Source of the DNA: Bacteroides thetaiotaomicron VPI-5482
GTDB lineage: Bacteria; Bacteroidota; Bacteroidia; Bacteroidales; Bacteroidaceae
Assembly: GCF_000011065.1 (NCBI RefSeq)
Contig: NC_004663.1
Span: 682,001-746,000, forward strand
Length of the DNA: 64,000 nucleotides
Direction: 5' to 3'
Positions within the stretch are counted from its first letter, which is position 1. Every line of letters starts with the position of its first letter. Below the pieces are notes generated by a model. That model saw only the letters and a list, made by a program, of their open reading frames with translations, did not search any database and was not told where the DNA came from. Below, one piece after another: positions 44,297 to 52,868 of the stretch. The position numbers and the translations under genes were made by a program.

Positions 44297-45628
44297 TTAA
44301 ATCTGCTTTTTCTGCCAGTTTCCTTTCTTCATATACCAGTAGCAGAAGAGGAAGATAAAGATTCCATACACACTTTCTGTTGTCCAGGCAAACGCAATGT
44401 CCATTTTAAGGTAAAGAATAAAATAAGTAGCGTAAGCTACATAAATTGTCAGTACACAAAGTTCCATGGCCAGTGCCGTGCGTGTGTTACCTGTTCCCGA
44501 TACCGACTGGAAATACACATTGGCTGGTACCAGCACTACGTAGGCTGCGCATAACACCCATAAAGAAGGGATGGACGCATCCCTCAAATCGGGCATATCC
44601 GTGTATATGCGCAGAATCAGGTCGGGAAACAGACAGAAGAATATCAATATCGGCAGTACGAACACATATCCGATACGGATGTGCTGATTGATGGTTCCCC
44701 GTACACAATCTTTTTCGCCCGCACCGATAAGGTTGCTGACCAGAGATCCGCAGGTTGCAGCAAAAGCCATGGCGATCATAAACGGGATGCCCGACACATT
44801 TCGGATAATGTTCGCGATAGCCAATGACCGTTCTCCCAGGTGTTCCACGAACAGGAAGAACATAAACCAGGTAGATAAAGAAACGAAGTTCTGAATCATT
44901 GTCCACACGGAGACATTGAGAATCCGCTTCAATGTCCGGCTTTGGAATTTCGGCAGGATATTCAGTGCATACTTCTTGCAGTCGATCCGCTTCCAGGTAT
45001 AGATGATAAAGAAAATCACCGATACCAGCTCAGCGAGGGATGAACCGATGGCTGCACCGGCAATGCCCAGTTGTGGGAAACCGAACTTACCGAAAATCAG
45101 GATATAGTTGAATACCACGTTAGAAAGCACCATCACGATGGAGTTCAGCGTCAGCGTCTTGGTCTGTGTCGTACCGACAAAGAAGGCACGGAACATCACT
45201 CCGACAAATGAGAAAAAGAACCCGTACACCCGCCAATGAATATAACTTTCCGCTGCATCATAAATGTGAGGGGACGAAATGATATTCTTTAAAATAAATG
45301 GCGAGAATACGATGGAAAGTGTAAACAGAATCGCAGCAACCACTACCAGGAAATAAATCCCCTGATAGAAAATCGGTCCGATTTCCTTGTAGTTTCCTTC
45401 CCCGTTGCGACGGGCGATCAATATCTGTGCTCCTACGCTGAATCCGAATGCCATCATGAAAATAGCCAGGTAGTAAACCCCGGCGATGGCGGATGCCCCT
45501 AATTCAATTTCCCCGACACGTCCAAGAAAGGCCGTGTCCGTCATGCCGATCAGCTGCTCCATAATCAGGCTGATCAGAATAGGGTAGGCGATCGTCCAGA
45601 TTTGTTTATAAGTATATTTTGTCTTCAT
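44297..45628 (-). CDS. MATE family multidrug/metabolite exporter
   Basis: About 443 residues with 12 predicted helices; the MATE signatures are FLGRVGEIELGASAIAG near the N-terminus and QILIARRNGEG and GFPQLGIAGAAIGSSLAE later. It uses Na+ or H+ gradients to export cationic compounds. The frame is open from a TTG at 45664 that lies within the terminator stem of yidC; the ATG at 45628 (MKTKYTYKQIW) is the proper start. Confidence 0.94.
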   Translation of the reverse strand: MKTKYTYKQIWTIAYPILISLIMEQLIGMTDTAFLGRVGEIELGASAIAGVYYLAIFMMAFGFSVGAQILIARRNGEGNYKEIGPIFYQGIYFLVVVAAILFTLSIVFSPFILKNIISSPHIYDAAESYIHWRVYGFFFSFVGVMFRAFFVGTTQTKTLTLNSIVMVLSNVVFNYILIFGKFGFPQLGIAGAAIGSSLAELVSVIFFIIYTWKRIDCKKYALNILPKFQSRTLKRILNVSVWTMIQNFVSLSTWFMFFLFVEHLGERSLAIANIIRNVSGIPFMIAMAFAATCGSLVSNLIGAGEKDCVRGTINQHIRIGYVFVLPILIFFCLFPDLILRIYTDMPDLRDASIPSLWVLCAAYVVLVPANVYFQSVSGTGNTRTALAMELCVLTIYVAYATYFILYLKMDIAFAWTTESVYGIFIFLFCYWYMKKGNWQKKQI

Positions 45629-45651
45629 ATTAAGTTTGTTTTTTAGAGAAA

Positions 45652-45688
45652 GAAAGCCGGACAAACCCCTTTCGGTTGCCCGGCTTTC
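45652..45688 (-). terminator. Terminator after yidC
   Basis: GAAAGCCGG (45652-45660) pairs with CCGGCTTTC (45680-45688) and is followed on the minus strand by a T-rich stretch. It separates yidC from the MATE gene. Confidence 0.75.
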
Positions 45689-45713
45689 TCAGAATATATC
45701 TTCGGATAATTTC

Positions 45714-47570
45714 TTATCGTTTATTCTGTTTTTGCTGCTGTAACTGTTCCTGTTGCTTTTGCATAGCTTCCAGGCGTGCAGCAAATCCGGTCTTTTTCAT
45801 TTGTTTCGGGTCTTTTTTCTTAGCTTCCAGAATAGCCAGTAATTTTGTTTCGTCTGTAGTTTTACGCAACAAAATCATGGTTCCTACACTAATCAGTGTT
45901 GACACGAAATAATAATAGTTCAATCCCGAAGGATAGTCGTTCAGTACGAACAGGAACATAATCGGCATCAGATACATCATCCATTTCATCGCAGCCATTT
46001 GCGGTTGTGCTCCTGTATCCTGCATCGTCATTGTATACTTTGTGTTCAGGATGTTGGTTACCGTCATCAGCAAGCAGAACAAGCTGAGATGGTTGCCCAG
46101 GAACGGGATATGGAACGGGAATGTGATGAACGCGTCGTAAGTGGACAAGTCGTCCGCCCACAAGAAGCTCTGCTGACGTAACTCGATAGCGCTCGGTACG
46201 AACATGAACAATGCCATCAAGATCGGGAACTGCAATAACATTGGCAGACAACCGCCCATCGGGCTCACGCCATACTGGCTGTAAAGGCTCATCACCTCCT
46301 GCTGTTTCTTCATCGCATCTTCCTGCTTCGGATACTTCTTGTTGATCTCGTCGATTTTCGGTTTCAATACACGCATCTTGGCAGAAGACATGTATGTTTT
46401 CCAGGTAGCAGGGTAAACTACCACCTTCACCATAATTGTCAGAATCAACAGTACGATACCCATGCTCAAGCCCCAGCCCGACAGCCAGTCGAATACGTTG
46501 ATCGTGATAAACTGGTTGATCCAGCGGATTAACGGCCAGCCCAGATATACCAGTCTGTTAAGTTCCCATTTCTCTGTACGTCCTTTGTCCAGTGCCTTCA
46601 AGGTCTTGAAGTGGTTCGGGCCAAAGTAGAAGTACATTTCTGTCGGTTGTTTTCCGCTCGGATCGAAGAAGGTACTCATTTCTGCAGAATAATCCTTGAT
46701 ATATCCGCTTCCTTGTTGTTCCATTCTTGACTTCACAGAAACCTTGTTGAAGTCCTGGTCTGCAATGAATACAGAAGAGAAGAACTGGTTTTTGAATGCT
46801 ACCCAGTCTATCGCTGTATTGCCCAGATCCTTTTCGTCATCCTTGGCAGCCGACAGATTATCTACATTGTCACCTTTTACCTTATAAGTCAGCTCTGAGA
46901 GGCGGTTTTCGTAAGTGAATCCCTTTTCCAGCTGGCGTGCACGCTGTGTCCAGTCGATGTCTACATACTCCGTACTGGCCAGTTTGCCTTCCATGCCTGT
47001 TGCTTTGATTTCAAAGTTCATCAGGTAGCTGTTCGGTTTCAGCGTATAGATAAAATCGATGTAGCTGGCGTTGTCCGCAGCCAGACGCATAGTTACGCTG
47101 CTGTCTGTCTTATTGACAGCTTCGAAGTAATAGTCCTTTGTCTGGATGGCTCCTTGCTTGTTGTAGAAGTTGAAACTCATGGTAGCATCATCACCGTCGA
47201 ACAGTACGACAGGGTTTGTCTTGTCCTGTCCTTTGTATTCTTTCAGCATAGCCGAATATACCCGTCCGCCTTTCGTAGTGAAAGTGATTTCCGCTACGCT
47301 GTTCTGGATGCTTACTTTGGAATCAGTTCCATGCATCGCGTTGAAAAACAGGGCAGAAGAATCTGCTGCCGCCGCTGCACCTTTGTTTTCATTGGCGAGT
47401 GCGGCTTCTGTTTTTGCTTTCAGCGCTTCCTGCTGCTGTTGCACCACGGCAATAGAATCGTAGTATTTCTTCTGCGCAGCTATCTGCTCCTCGCTTGGAC
47501 GGCTCAGATAACTGAATCCTACCAATAATATACCTATTAAAACGAGACCTGTAATGGTGTTTTTATCCAT
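45714..47570 (-). CDS. yidC: Membrane protein insertase YidC
   Basis: Inserts proteins into the inner membrane with or without SecYEG. It has 618 residues. One N-terminal helix ([17 protein letters not shown]) is followed by a large periplasmic P1 domain (about 90-370). The Oxa1-like core follows, with helices from about 370 on, the conserved cytoplasmic hairpin ([46 protein letters not shown] in outline) and a basic C-terminal tail. It lies downstream of pyrG, separated by a 62-bp repeat-containing gap. Confidence 0.97.
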
Positions 47571-47574
47571 TCCT

Positions 47575-47640
47575 ATTAATTATGAATTATAAATTTTTGA
47601 ATAATAAATTGTCAATTGTCAACTGTCAATTGTCAATTCT
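47575..47640. repeat. AATTGACA-type repeat at the pyrG/yidC junction
   Basis: The gap carries repeated TTGTCAATTG and AACTGTCAATTG units (on the minus strand, CAATTGACAGTTGACAATTG). The repeat begins within the last codons of pyrG, so the TGA stop of pyrG is part of the repeat unit AATTGACA. It belongs to the same family as the carA arms. Confidence 0.75.
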
Positions 47641-49246
47641 TCTCGTTCTCGATGGCTGCCTTCACGAAAGCCACAAACAACGGATGCGGGTTCAATACCG
47701 TACTGCTGTATTCCGGATGGAACTGAGTGCCGATAAACCACTTCAATGCCGGGATCTCAACGATTTCCACCAGATCCGATTCGGGGTTGATACCCACGCA
47801 TTTCATACCGGCAGCTTCGTATTGAGCCTTATAGTCATTGTTGAACTCATAGCGATGGCGGTGACGTTCTTGAATATGTTCTTCACCATAAGCAAGGTAT
47901 GCTTTCGATCCTTTCTGAAGCACACATTCGTAAGCGCCCAGACGCATCGTACCTCCCATATTGGTGATCGCTTTCTGTTCCTCCATGATGTCGATCACGT
48001 TGTGCGGAGTCTTTTCATCCATTTCGCGTGAGTCGGCATCGGCATATCCCAATACGTTGCGGGCAAATTCGATAGCGATACATTGCATACCCAGACAGAT
48101 ACCGAAGGTCGGTATATCATGTGTACGTGTATATTTGATGGCAACGAACTTACCGTCGATACCACGCTGACCGAATCCCGGACCGATCATCACGCCTGCC
48201 ATGCCTTTCAAGGCTTCGGCTACGTTCTCATCTGTCAGTTTTTCGCTGTTCACAAAGTGAACCTCCACTTTGCGGTCGTTGTAAGTACCTGCCTGTGACA
48301 ATGCTTCACGGATTGACTTGTAAGCATCCTGCAAGTCATATTTACCTACCAATGCGATGTTGATGGGTTCTTTCGTTTCAGCAGCATGACGGCGTTCCAG
48401 GAATTTACGCCACGGACCTAGTCCCGGAGTTTCTCCTACGGGCAGCCCCATCTTTTCAAGGATTGTGCTGTCCAGTCCCTGTGCCTGCATCAGGAGAGGT
48501 ACTTCATAAATTGTTTCTGCGTCGATAGACTGCACGACAGCCTTGTCATCCACATTACAGAATTGAGCTACTTTTTTGCGGAGTCCGTCGCTCAGCGGGT
48601 GTTCGGCACGAAGCACCAATACGTCCGGCTGAATACCTACGCTCTGGAGTTCCTTGACAGAATGCTGTGTCGGTTTGGTTTTCAGCTCTCCGGCAGCGGC
48701 AAGATAAGGCACATATGTCAGGTGTACGCAAAGAGCGTTCTTACCCAACTCCCATTTCAACTGGCGGATACTTTCGAGGTAGGGGAGTGATTCGATATCA
48801 CCTACCGTACCACCGATTTCGGTAATTACAAAATCGAACTTGTATTTGTTACCGAGCAATTTTACGTTCCGTTTGATTTCATCCGTGATATGAGGAATCA
48901 CCTGAATCGTCTTACCCAGATAGTCTCCGCGACGTTCTTTGTCAATAACACTTTTGTAGATACGTCCCGTAGTGATGTTGTTAGCCTTTGTAGTCTGAAT
49001 ACCCAGGAAACGTTCGTAGTGTCCCAGGTCAAGATCGGCTTCATGGCCGTCTACGGTCACATAGCATTCTCCATGCTCATAAGGATTCAATGTTCCCGGG
49101 TCGATGTTGATATACGGGTCAAACTTCTGGATGGTTACATTGTAACCTCTTGCTTGCAGCAATTTACCGATGGAGGATGAGATGATCCCTTTTCCTAAAG
49201 AAGAGGCAACACCACCGGTGACGAAAATATACTTTGTTTCTCCCAC
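47633..49246 (-). CDS. pyrG: CTP synthase
   Basis: Converts UTP to CTP with glutamine. It has 537 residues. The N-terminal synthetase domain opens with KYIFVTGGVASSLGKGIISSSIG, and the amidotransferase domain has nucleophile Cys in FGICLGMQ near residue 385 with His and Glu in FHPEYSS near 515. The last four residues (NEKN) and stop lie at the edge of the AATTGACA-type repeat. A minus-strand -7 element TAATTTTG is at 49310-49303, just after an orphan terminator-like hairpin. Confidence 0.97.
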   Translation of the reverse strand: MGETKYIFVTGGVASSLGKGIISSSIGKLLQARGYNVTIQKFDPYINIDPGTLNPYEHGECYVTVDGHEADLDLGHYERFLGIQTTKANNITTGRIYKSVIDKERRGDYLGKTIQVIPHITDEIKRNVKLLGNKYKFDFVITEIGGTVGDIESLPYLESIRQLKWELGKNALCVHLTYVPYLAAAGELKTKPTQHSVKELQSVGIQPDVLVLRAEHPLSDGLRKKVAQFCNVDDKAVVQSIDAETIYEVPLLMQAQGLDSTILEKMGLPVGETPGLGPWRKFLERRHAAETKEPINIALVGKYDLQDAYKSIREALSQAGTYNDRKVEVHFVNSEKLTDENVAEALKGMAGVMIGPGFGQRGIDGKFVAIKYTRTHDIPTFGICLGMQCIAIEFARNVLGYADADSREMDEKTPHNVIDIMEEQKAITNMGGTMRLGAYECVLQKGSKAYLAYGEEHIQERHRHRYEFNNDYKAQYEAAGMKCVGINPESDLVEIVEIPALKWFIGTQFHPEYSSTVLNPHPLFVAFVKAAIENEKN

Positions 49247-49311
49247 AGCTATAACTGTTTTAATTATTTTTACTTAGTAGTTTCTTACGAACTTAAAAAG
49301 CGCAAAATTAT

Positions 49312-49342
49312 AAAAAAAAGGGGAAGAATGCAGACTTTCCCC
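49312..49342 (-). terminator. Orphan terminator-like hairpin upstream of pyrG
   Basis: The minus strand reads GGGGAA...TTCCCC with an 11-base loop followed by eight T. It lies just upstream of the pyrG -7 element. No minus-strand gene ends here: the neighbour on that side is the divergent DUF3078 gene. Confidence 0.6.
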
Positions 49343-49404
49343 TCTACAATTTTATTAAAAAATGCAATTTTGAAAGATTCCTATGTTTTCTAAACAAAAT
49401 AATG

Positions 49405-49412
49405 TAGATTTG
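49405..49412 (+). promoter_or_regulatory. -7 element of the DUF3078 gene
   Basis: TAGATTTG, 18 bp before the ATG at 49431. It makes the upstream in-frame ATG at 49383 impossible as a translation start. Confidence 0.6.
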
Positions 49413-49430
49413 CACCAAATTAGGAATATT

Positions 49431-50882
49431 ATGAGAAGAGAGTTATTATCATTCGTAGTTTTTACCTCGACTTTATCTTTATCGCTTTCAGCACAGACCG
49501 CCACTCAACCTTCTACCGTAGTGGCAAAAGCGAAAATTGTGAAGGCAGACACGCTTTCGTCAGAACTTCAGAAGTATTTAATGCTTAAATTGAATCTGTC
49601 CGGAGAAACTCCTAAATTGGACACTGTATCAATCTTATATAATAAGTATATCGGTCAGTTGGACTACCTGAATGACCCGTCTGTACCGGAACGTTATATT
49701 CCGTCCGATCCTGACTATTTTCGTCTGTTTACTCCGTTAGCCTATTATTATGCTCCGATGGCGCAGTATTCAAAGGTGGATTGGAAACCGGTACAGTTTG
49801 ACTCTTTGCCCGACAACTTGAAAAAGTTGACAGCGGAACTCCTCCCTTATGATACTTTGGCATATACGAAGTCCGAGCGTGCCAATCAATCGGTCAATAA
49901 AGCACTGATGGCTCTTTATCTCAATCATCCGGAACTGGTTGTCACCACGGAAAACCGTATCATGAGCCGTGATGTCTTTCGTAGGGATGTGAAACCGAAG
50001 ATTTCTCCGAAGGCATCTGTTGTCCATCTTTTCCAGCCGGAAGAAATGAGCAACGATGTGGGCAAGGCAAAAATGAAAATCAGCCGTCCTAACTGGTGGG
50101 TTACCGGAGGTAACGGTTCTTTGCAAATCAGCCAGAACCACCTTTCTGAGAACTGGTACAAGGGAGGAGAAAGTAACTTTGCCGGTCTGGCTACCTTGCA
50201 GCTTTATGCCAACTACAATGATAATGAGAAAGTCCTTTTCGAAAATCAGTTGGAGGCTAAACTGGGTATGACATCCACACCGTCGGATAAATTCCATGAT
50301 TACCTGATTAATACCGACCAGTTCCGTCTGTACAATAAGTTAGGATTAAGAGCGTTAAAGAACTGGTACTATACTATTTCTTCCGAGTTTAAGACTCAGT
50401 TCTGTCACGGTTACAAAGCCAATAGCGAAGAACTTGTTTCCGCATTCCTGTCTCCGGCGGATTTGGCAGTCAGTATCGGTATGGACTACAAATTGAATAA
50501 GCAGAAATTCAATCTTTCTGTTTTCATCGGTCCGCTGACTTATAACTTGCGATATATCGACAATTCGGAAGTAGATGAAACCAAGTTCGGTCTGGAGAAA
50601 GGCAAATGCTCTAAAAACGACTTCGGTTCTCAGTTGCAGTCAACGTTCAACTGGAAAATCATTTCGGCTGTTTCGCTGGAATCCCGTCTGAACTATCTGA
50701 CCAATTACGAATGGGTGCGTGTGGAGTGGGAGAATACATTCAACTTTGTTTTGAACCGCTATCTTTCTACTAAACTTTACGTACACGCCCGTTTTGACGA
50801 CAGTTCAAAACCAACCGTTGAAAATGGCAGCTTCTTCCAGCTGAAGGAATTGCTGAGCTTCGGTATTAACTATAAGTGGTAA
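49431..50882 (+). CDS. DUF3078 domain outer-membrane-type protein
   Basis: About 483 residues from the ATG at 49431, with a signal peptide ending near LSLSAQ. The C-terminal half (from about NWWVTGGNGSLQISQNHLSENWYKGGESN, shown here in outline) matches DUF3078, a Bacteroidetes family of predicted outer-membrane barrels with repeated aromatic strand ends (FGINYKW at the C-terminus). The function is unknown. The open frame reaches back to an ATG at 49383 that lies upstream of the -7 element and is rejected. Confidence 0.85.
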   Translation: MRRELLSFVVFTSTLSLSLSAQTATQPSTVVAKAKIVKADTLSSELQKYLMLKLNLSGETPKLDTVSILYNKYIGQLDYLNDPSVPERYIPSDPDYFRLFTPLAYYYAPMAQYSKVDWKPVQFDSLPDNLKKLTAELLPYDTLAYTKSERANQSVNKALMALYLNHPELVVTTENRIMSRDVFRRDVKPKISPKASVVHLFQPEEMSNDVGKAKMKISRPNWWVTGGNGSLQISQNHLSENWYKGGESNFAGLATLQLYANYNDNEKVLFENQLEAKLGMTSTPSDKFHDYLINTDQFRLYNKLGLRALKNWYYTISSEFKTQFCHGYKANSEELVSAFLSPADLAVSIGMDYKLNKQKFNLSVFIGPLTYNLRYIDNSEVDETKFGLEKGKCSKNDFGSQLQSTFNWKIISAVSLESRLNYLTNYEWVRVEWENTFNFVLNRYLSTKLYVHARFDDSSKPTVENGSFFQLKELLSFGINYKW

Positions 50883-50888
50883 TTTTTT

Positions 50889-50967
50889 TTAGGCACGGAT
50901 TACACAGATTTCACGGTTTCAGGAATTGAATAACTAAAAACCGTGTTAATTCGTGTAATCCGTGCCT
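50889..50967. repeat. Long inverted repeat GGCACGGATTACAC type
   Basis: AGGCACGGATTACACAGATT (from 50891) with TCACGG is mirrored by CCGTG and AATTCGTGTAATCCGTGCCT (to 50967). The stem of about 25 bp separates convergent genes and probably acts as a terminator. It is a typical dispersed Bacteroides element. Confidence 0.75.
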
Positions 50968-50977
50968 TATTTTATCT

Positions 50978-51763
50978 CTATGTCCTCAACGTTGAAATGA
51001 TATACCTTCCCGGATTATCAATCTTTCCCCACTTGGTGGTAGACAGCGTGATCCATATCTGCGTCCCCTTCTTTCCGTAATCCGACAGCTTGAGAATAGC
51101 TGTAATTTCTTTCTTGTTTGTTACTCCATGTTGTGCCAGGCTGTCCAGAAGTCCTTTGACGTTGTGCGTACTCTTGTTGTAGGCATAACCGGGGATTTCG
51201 AGCGAAGGCGAAGCCGTATTGTCTTCTTCCTCTTCTGCTTTTCTTTTCTCTCCTTTACTTTGTCCGGAAATGTCAGCAATTTCGGGTGAAATGTTCTCAT
51301 TTTCCAGTTTCAATTCACCTTGTACTGACGAATTGTTTGCATCCTTTGTATTATTTTCCTTTTCCTGTTTTTGGGTGTCATTGACCAACAGGTAGGGCAA
51401 ATCTTCTAACTTTCTTTTCCTGCGGCAGGTAGCATCTATCCAGATGTGCTGAATTTCAAGGGAAGTCAATATCTGAAACTTCTCATAGCTTTCTTTGTCA
51501 AAGAATCCTTTGTCAAGCAAAATTTGAATGATTCCGTCTATCTCTTTTCCTTTCAGTTCTCCTCCCAGCTTGCGGGCAAAAATCAACGATTGTTCCTCAC
51601 CCCATGGGATGTAATATCCTTCTTTGAATATTTTACATAGAAGTTTGCATACAGCTCCATCCACTCTGATGCCATATTTGGCTTCAGCCAGTTCAATGGC
51701 ATCTCTGTCGAAAAAGTTTACGGTAAGCGGGAAATAGTCTACGCTTAAATAAGTTGTGCTCAT
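50978..51763 (-). CDS. DUF4373-like (Lin1244/Lin1753 N-terminal) protein
   Basis: About 261 residues from ATG 51763. The N-terminal 100 residues (YFPLTVNFFDRDAIELAEAKYGIRVDGAVCKLLCKIFKEGYYIPWGEEQ in outline) look like DUF4373, a domain found in phage, plasmid and conjugative-element replication proteins. A charged, low-complexity middle (about 130-190) and a C-terminal segment (GYAYNKSTHNVKGLLDSLAQHGV) follow. DNA binding is inferred only. An upstream ATG at 51808 is possible but would overlap the next gene by 19 bp. Confidence 0.75.
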   Translation of the reverse strand: MSTTYLSVDYFPLTVNFFDRDAIELAEAKYGIRVDGAVCKLLCKIFKEGYYIPWGEEQSLIFARKLGGELKGKEIDGIIQILLDKGFFDKESYEKFQILTSLEIQHIWIDATCRRKRKLEDLPYLLVNDTQKQEKENNTKDANNSSVQGELKLENENISPEIADISGQSKGEKRKAEEEEDNTASPSLEIPGYAYNKSTHNVKGLLDSLAQHGVTNKKEITAILKLSDYGKKGTQIWITLSTTKWGKIDNPGRYIISTLRT

Positions 51764-51789
51764 ATCAGTCTTATTGTTTGTTTTTAAGT

Positions 51790-52155
51790 TTATACAATTG
51801 GTTTCCAATCGAGAAAATTCTCAATCTGAAAGGTTCTCCATCCTTTCTCTTCCATGCACCAGAATATGAAGGTACTGTGTACCTGCTTCATGTCATAAGA
51901 GTGGTGAAAGTCTTTGGAATAAGAAATGAGAGTGCCTGTAACTAACTGAAAACTACCGTTCTGTCTGTAATATGCGATGATGGCATGGCCATATTGCATG
52001 TAGTCTGCCAGTGATTTCACTTTTTCGGCTATTCGTTCTGCGATCGTTTCCGAATAACCTTTCTCTGATACGATACGTTTTTTCCATACTTCTGTTAATC
52101 GATCTCTTTCTTCTTCTGTTTTGTTAGTGGCTATCAGCCGTTTTTCTTTTGTCAT
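51790..52155 (-). CDS. Small SH3-fold (DUF2693-like) protein
   Basis: A 121-residue protein. The C-terminal half (YYRQNGSFQLVTGTLISYSKDFHHSYD... FWCMEEKGWRTFQIENFLDW in outline) resembles the Bacteroides DUF2693/SH3 beta-barrel family often found on mobile elements. The N-terminal half is helical and charged. It lies just downstream of repeat array B on the same strand, 228 bp after the neighbouring minus-strand gene. A segment, KSLADYMQYGHAIIAYYRQNGSFQL, resembles KSLTGLAKYIADWRIFYVNTHHGY of that neighbour, suggesting related proteins. Confidence 0.65.
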   Translation of the reverse strand: MTKEKRLIATNKTEEERDRLTEVWKKRIVSEKGYSETIAERIAEKVKSLADYMQYGHAIIAYYRQNGSFQLVTGTLISYSKDFHHSYDMKQVHSTFIFWCMEEKGWRTFQIENFLDWKPIV

Positions 52156-52202
52156 TACATTATAAATTTGTTAGTAAAATAGTTATATTTAAAGAAAAGG
52201 CG

Positions 52203-52314
52203 GAACTATCTGTAGGATGCTTACACTATCGTGCGATGATAGTTACACTATCCTGTCGGGATAGTGACACTATCTTGCTGTTATAGTGACACTATAATTT
52301 CTGCCGGATAGTTC
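52203..52314. repeat. 22-bp tandem array B (four units, inverted flanks)
   Basis: Four units of ATAGTG-N-CACTAT type have centres at 52223, 52245, 52267 and 52289, again exactly 22 bp apart. Units 3 and 4 are perfect (ATAGTGACACTAT); unit 1 (ATGCTTACACTAT) is the same variant seen as unit 3 of array A. The array is bounded by an 8-bp inverted pair, GAACTATC (52203-52210) and GATAGTTC (52307-52314). It fills the gap between two small minus-strand genes near the recombinase. Confidence 0.85.
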
Positions 52315-52382
52315 GTTCATTTCTTTATCTAAAAAACGGGGGCAAAAGTATAAGTTGTATTTTTTCGCTCCAATTATTCTTG

Positions 52383-52781
52383 CTATTTTCTACTGTGATA
52401 CTTTGATTTGTATTGTTCTTTCTCTTCTTTTTCGTGCTTCGAAATTATTCCGATTCCTTTGCTTAAACTGCTAATTTCGCTGAGTATACTCCTGAATTTC
52501 ATTAATCTATATCCATGATGTGTGTTTACGTAAAAGATTCTCCAGTCTGCAATGTACTTGGCTAGTCCTGTTAAAGATTTTACGTAGGAATTAAACTCGT
52601 CATCTTCGTAATAAGTGCGAAGACAGGCAATGAAATAGTGTTTTTTTTCGCCTGTGATGCCATTTCTTTTTCTGACCTCATCGATGTCAATAATTTCGTC
52701 ATCATCCTGATAATCAGTTTCAAGACTTCTCTTCTTTTGTGTGCCAGTTGCATTTTTCAGGCATTTTTTTGTCGTTGTCAT
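52383..52781 (-). CDS. Small hypothetical protein next to the recombinase
   Basis: A 132-residue protein, not recognised. It has an acidic N-terminus (YQDDDEIIDIDE), a middle KSLTGLAKYIADWRIFYVNTHHGYR that resembles the neighbour at 51790-52155, and a lysine-rich C-terminus. It lacks the SH3-like tail of that neighbour, so it may be a shortened paralogue. It is divergent from the recombinase gene with 87 bp between them. It could take part in control of the adjacent inversion system, but nothing in the sequence proves this. Confidence 0.6.
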   Translation of the reverse strand: MTTTKKCLKNATGTQKKRSLETDYQDDDEIIDIDEVRKRNGITGEKKHYFIACLRTYYEDDEFNSYVKSLTGLAKYIADWRIFYVNTHHGYRLMKFRSILSEISSLSKGIGIISKHEKEEKEQYKSKYHSRK

Positions 52782-52868
52782 TTCTTTTGATTTAAATAAA
52801 ATTAATAAATGGCATTAAGATGGAAATTCCAAATTTTCGCCCTATAATTGTATATAAAATAACTAGTG

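Noticed and set aside
49383..49430. Upstream start of the DUF3078 gene
   Set aside because: The -7 element TAGATTTG at 49405-49412 lies downstream of it, and the signal peptide begins at 49431.
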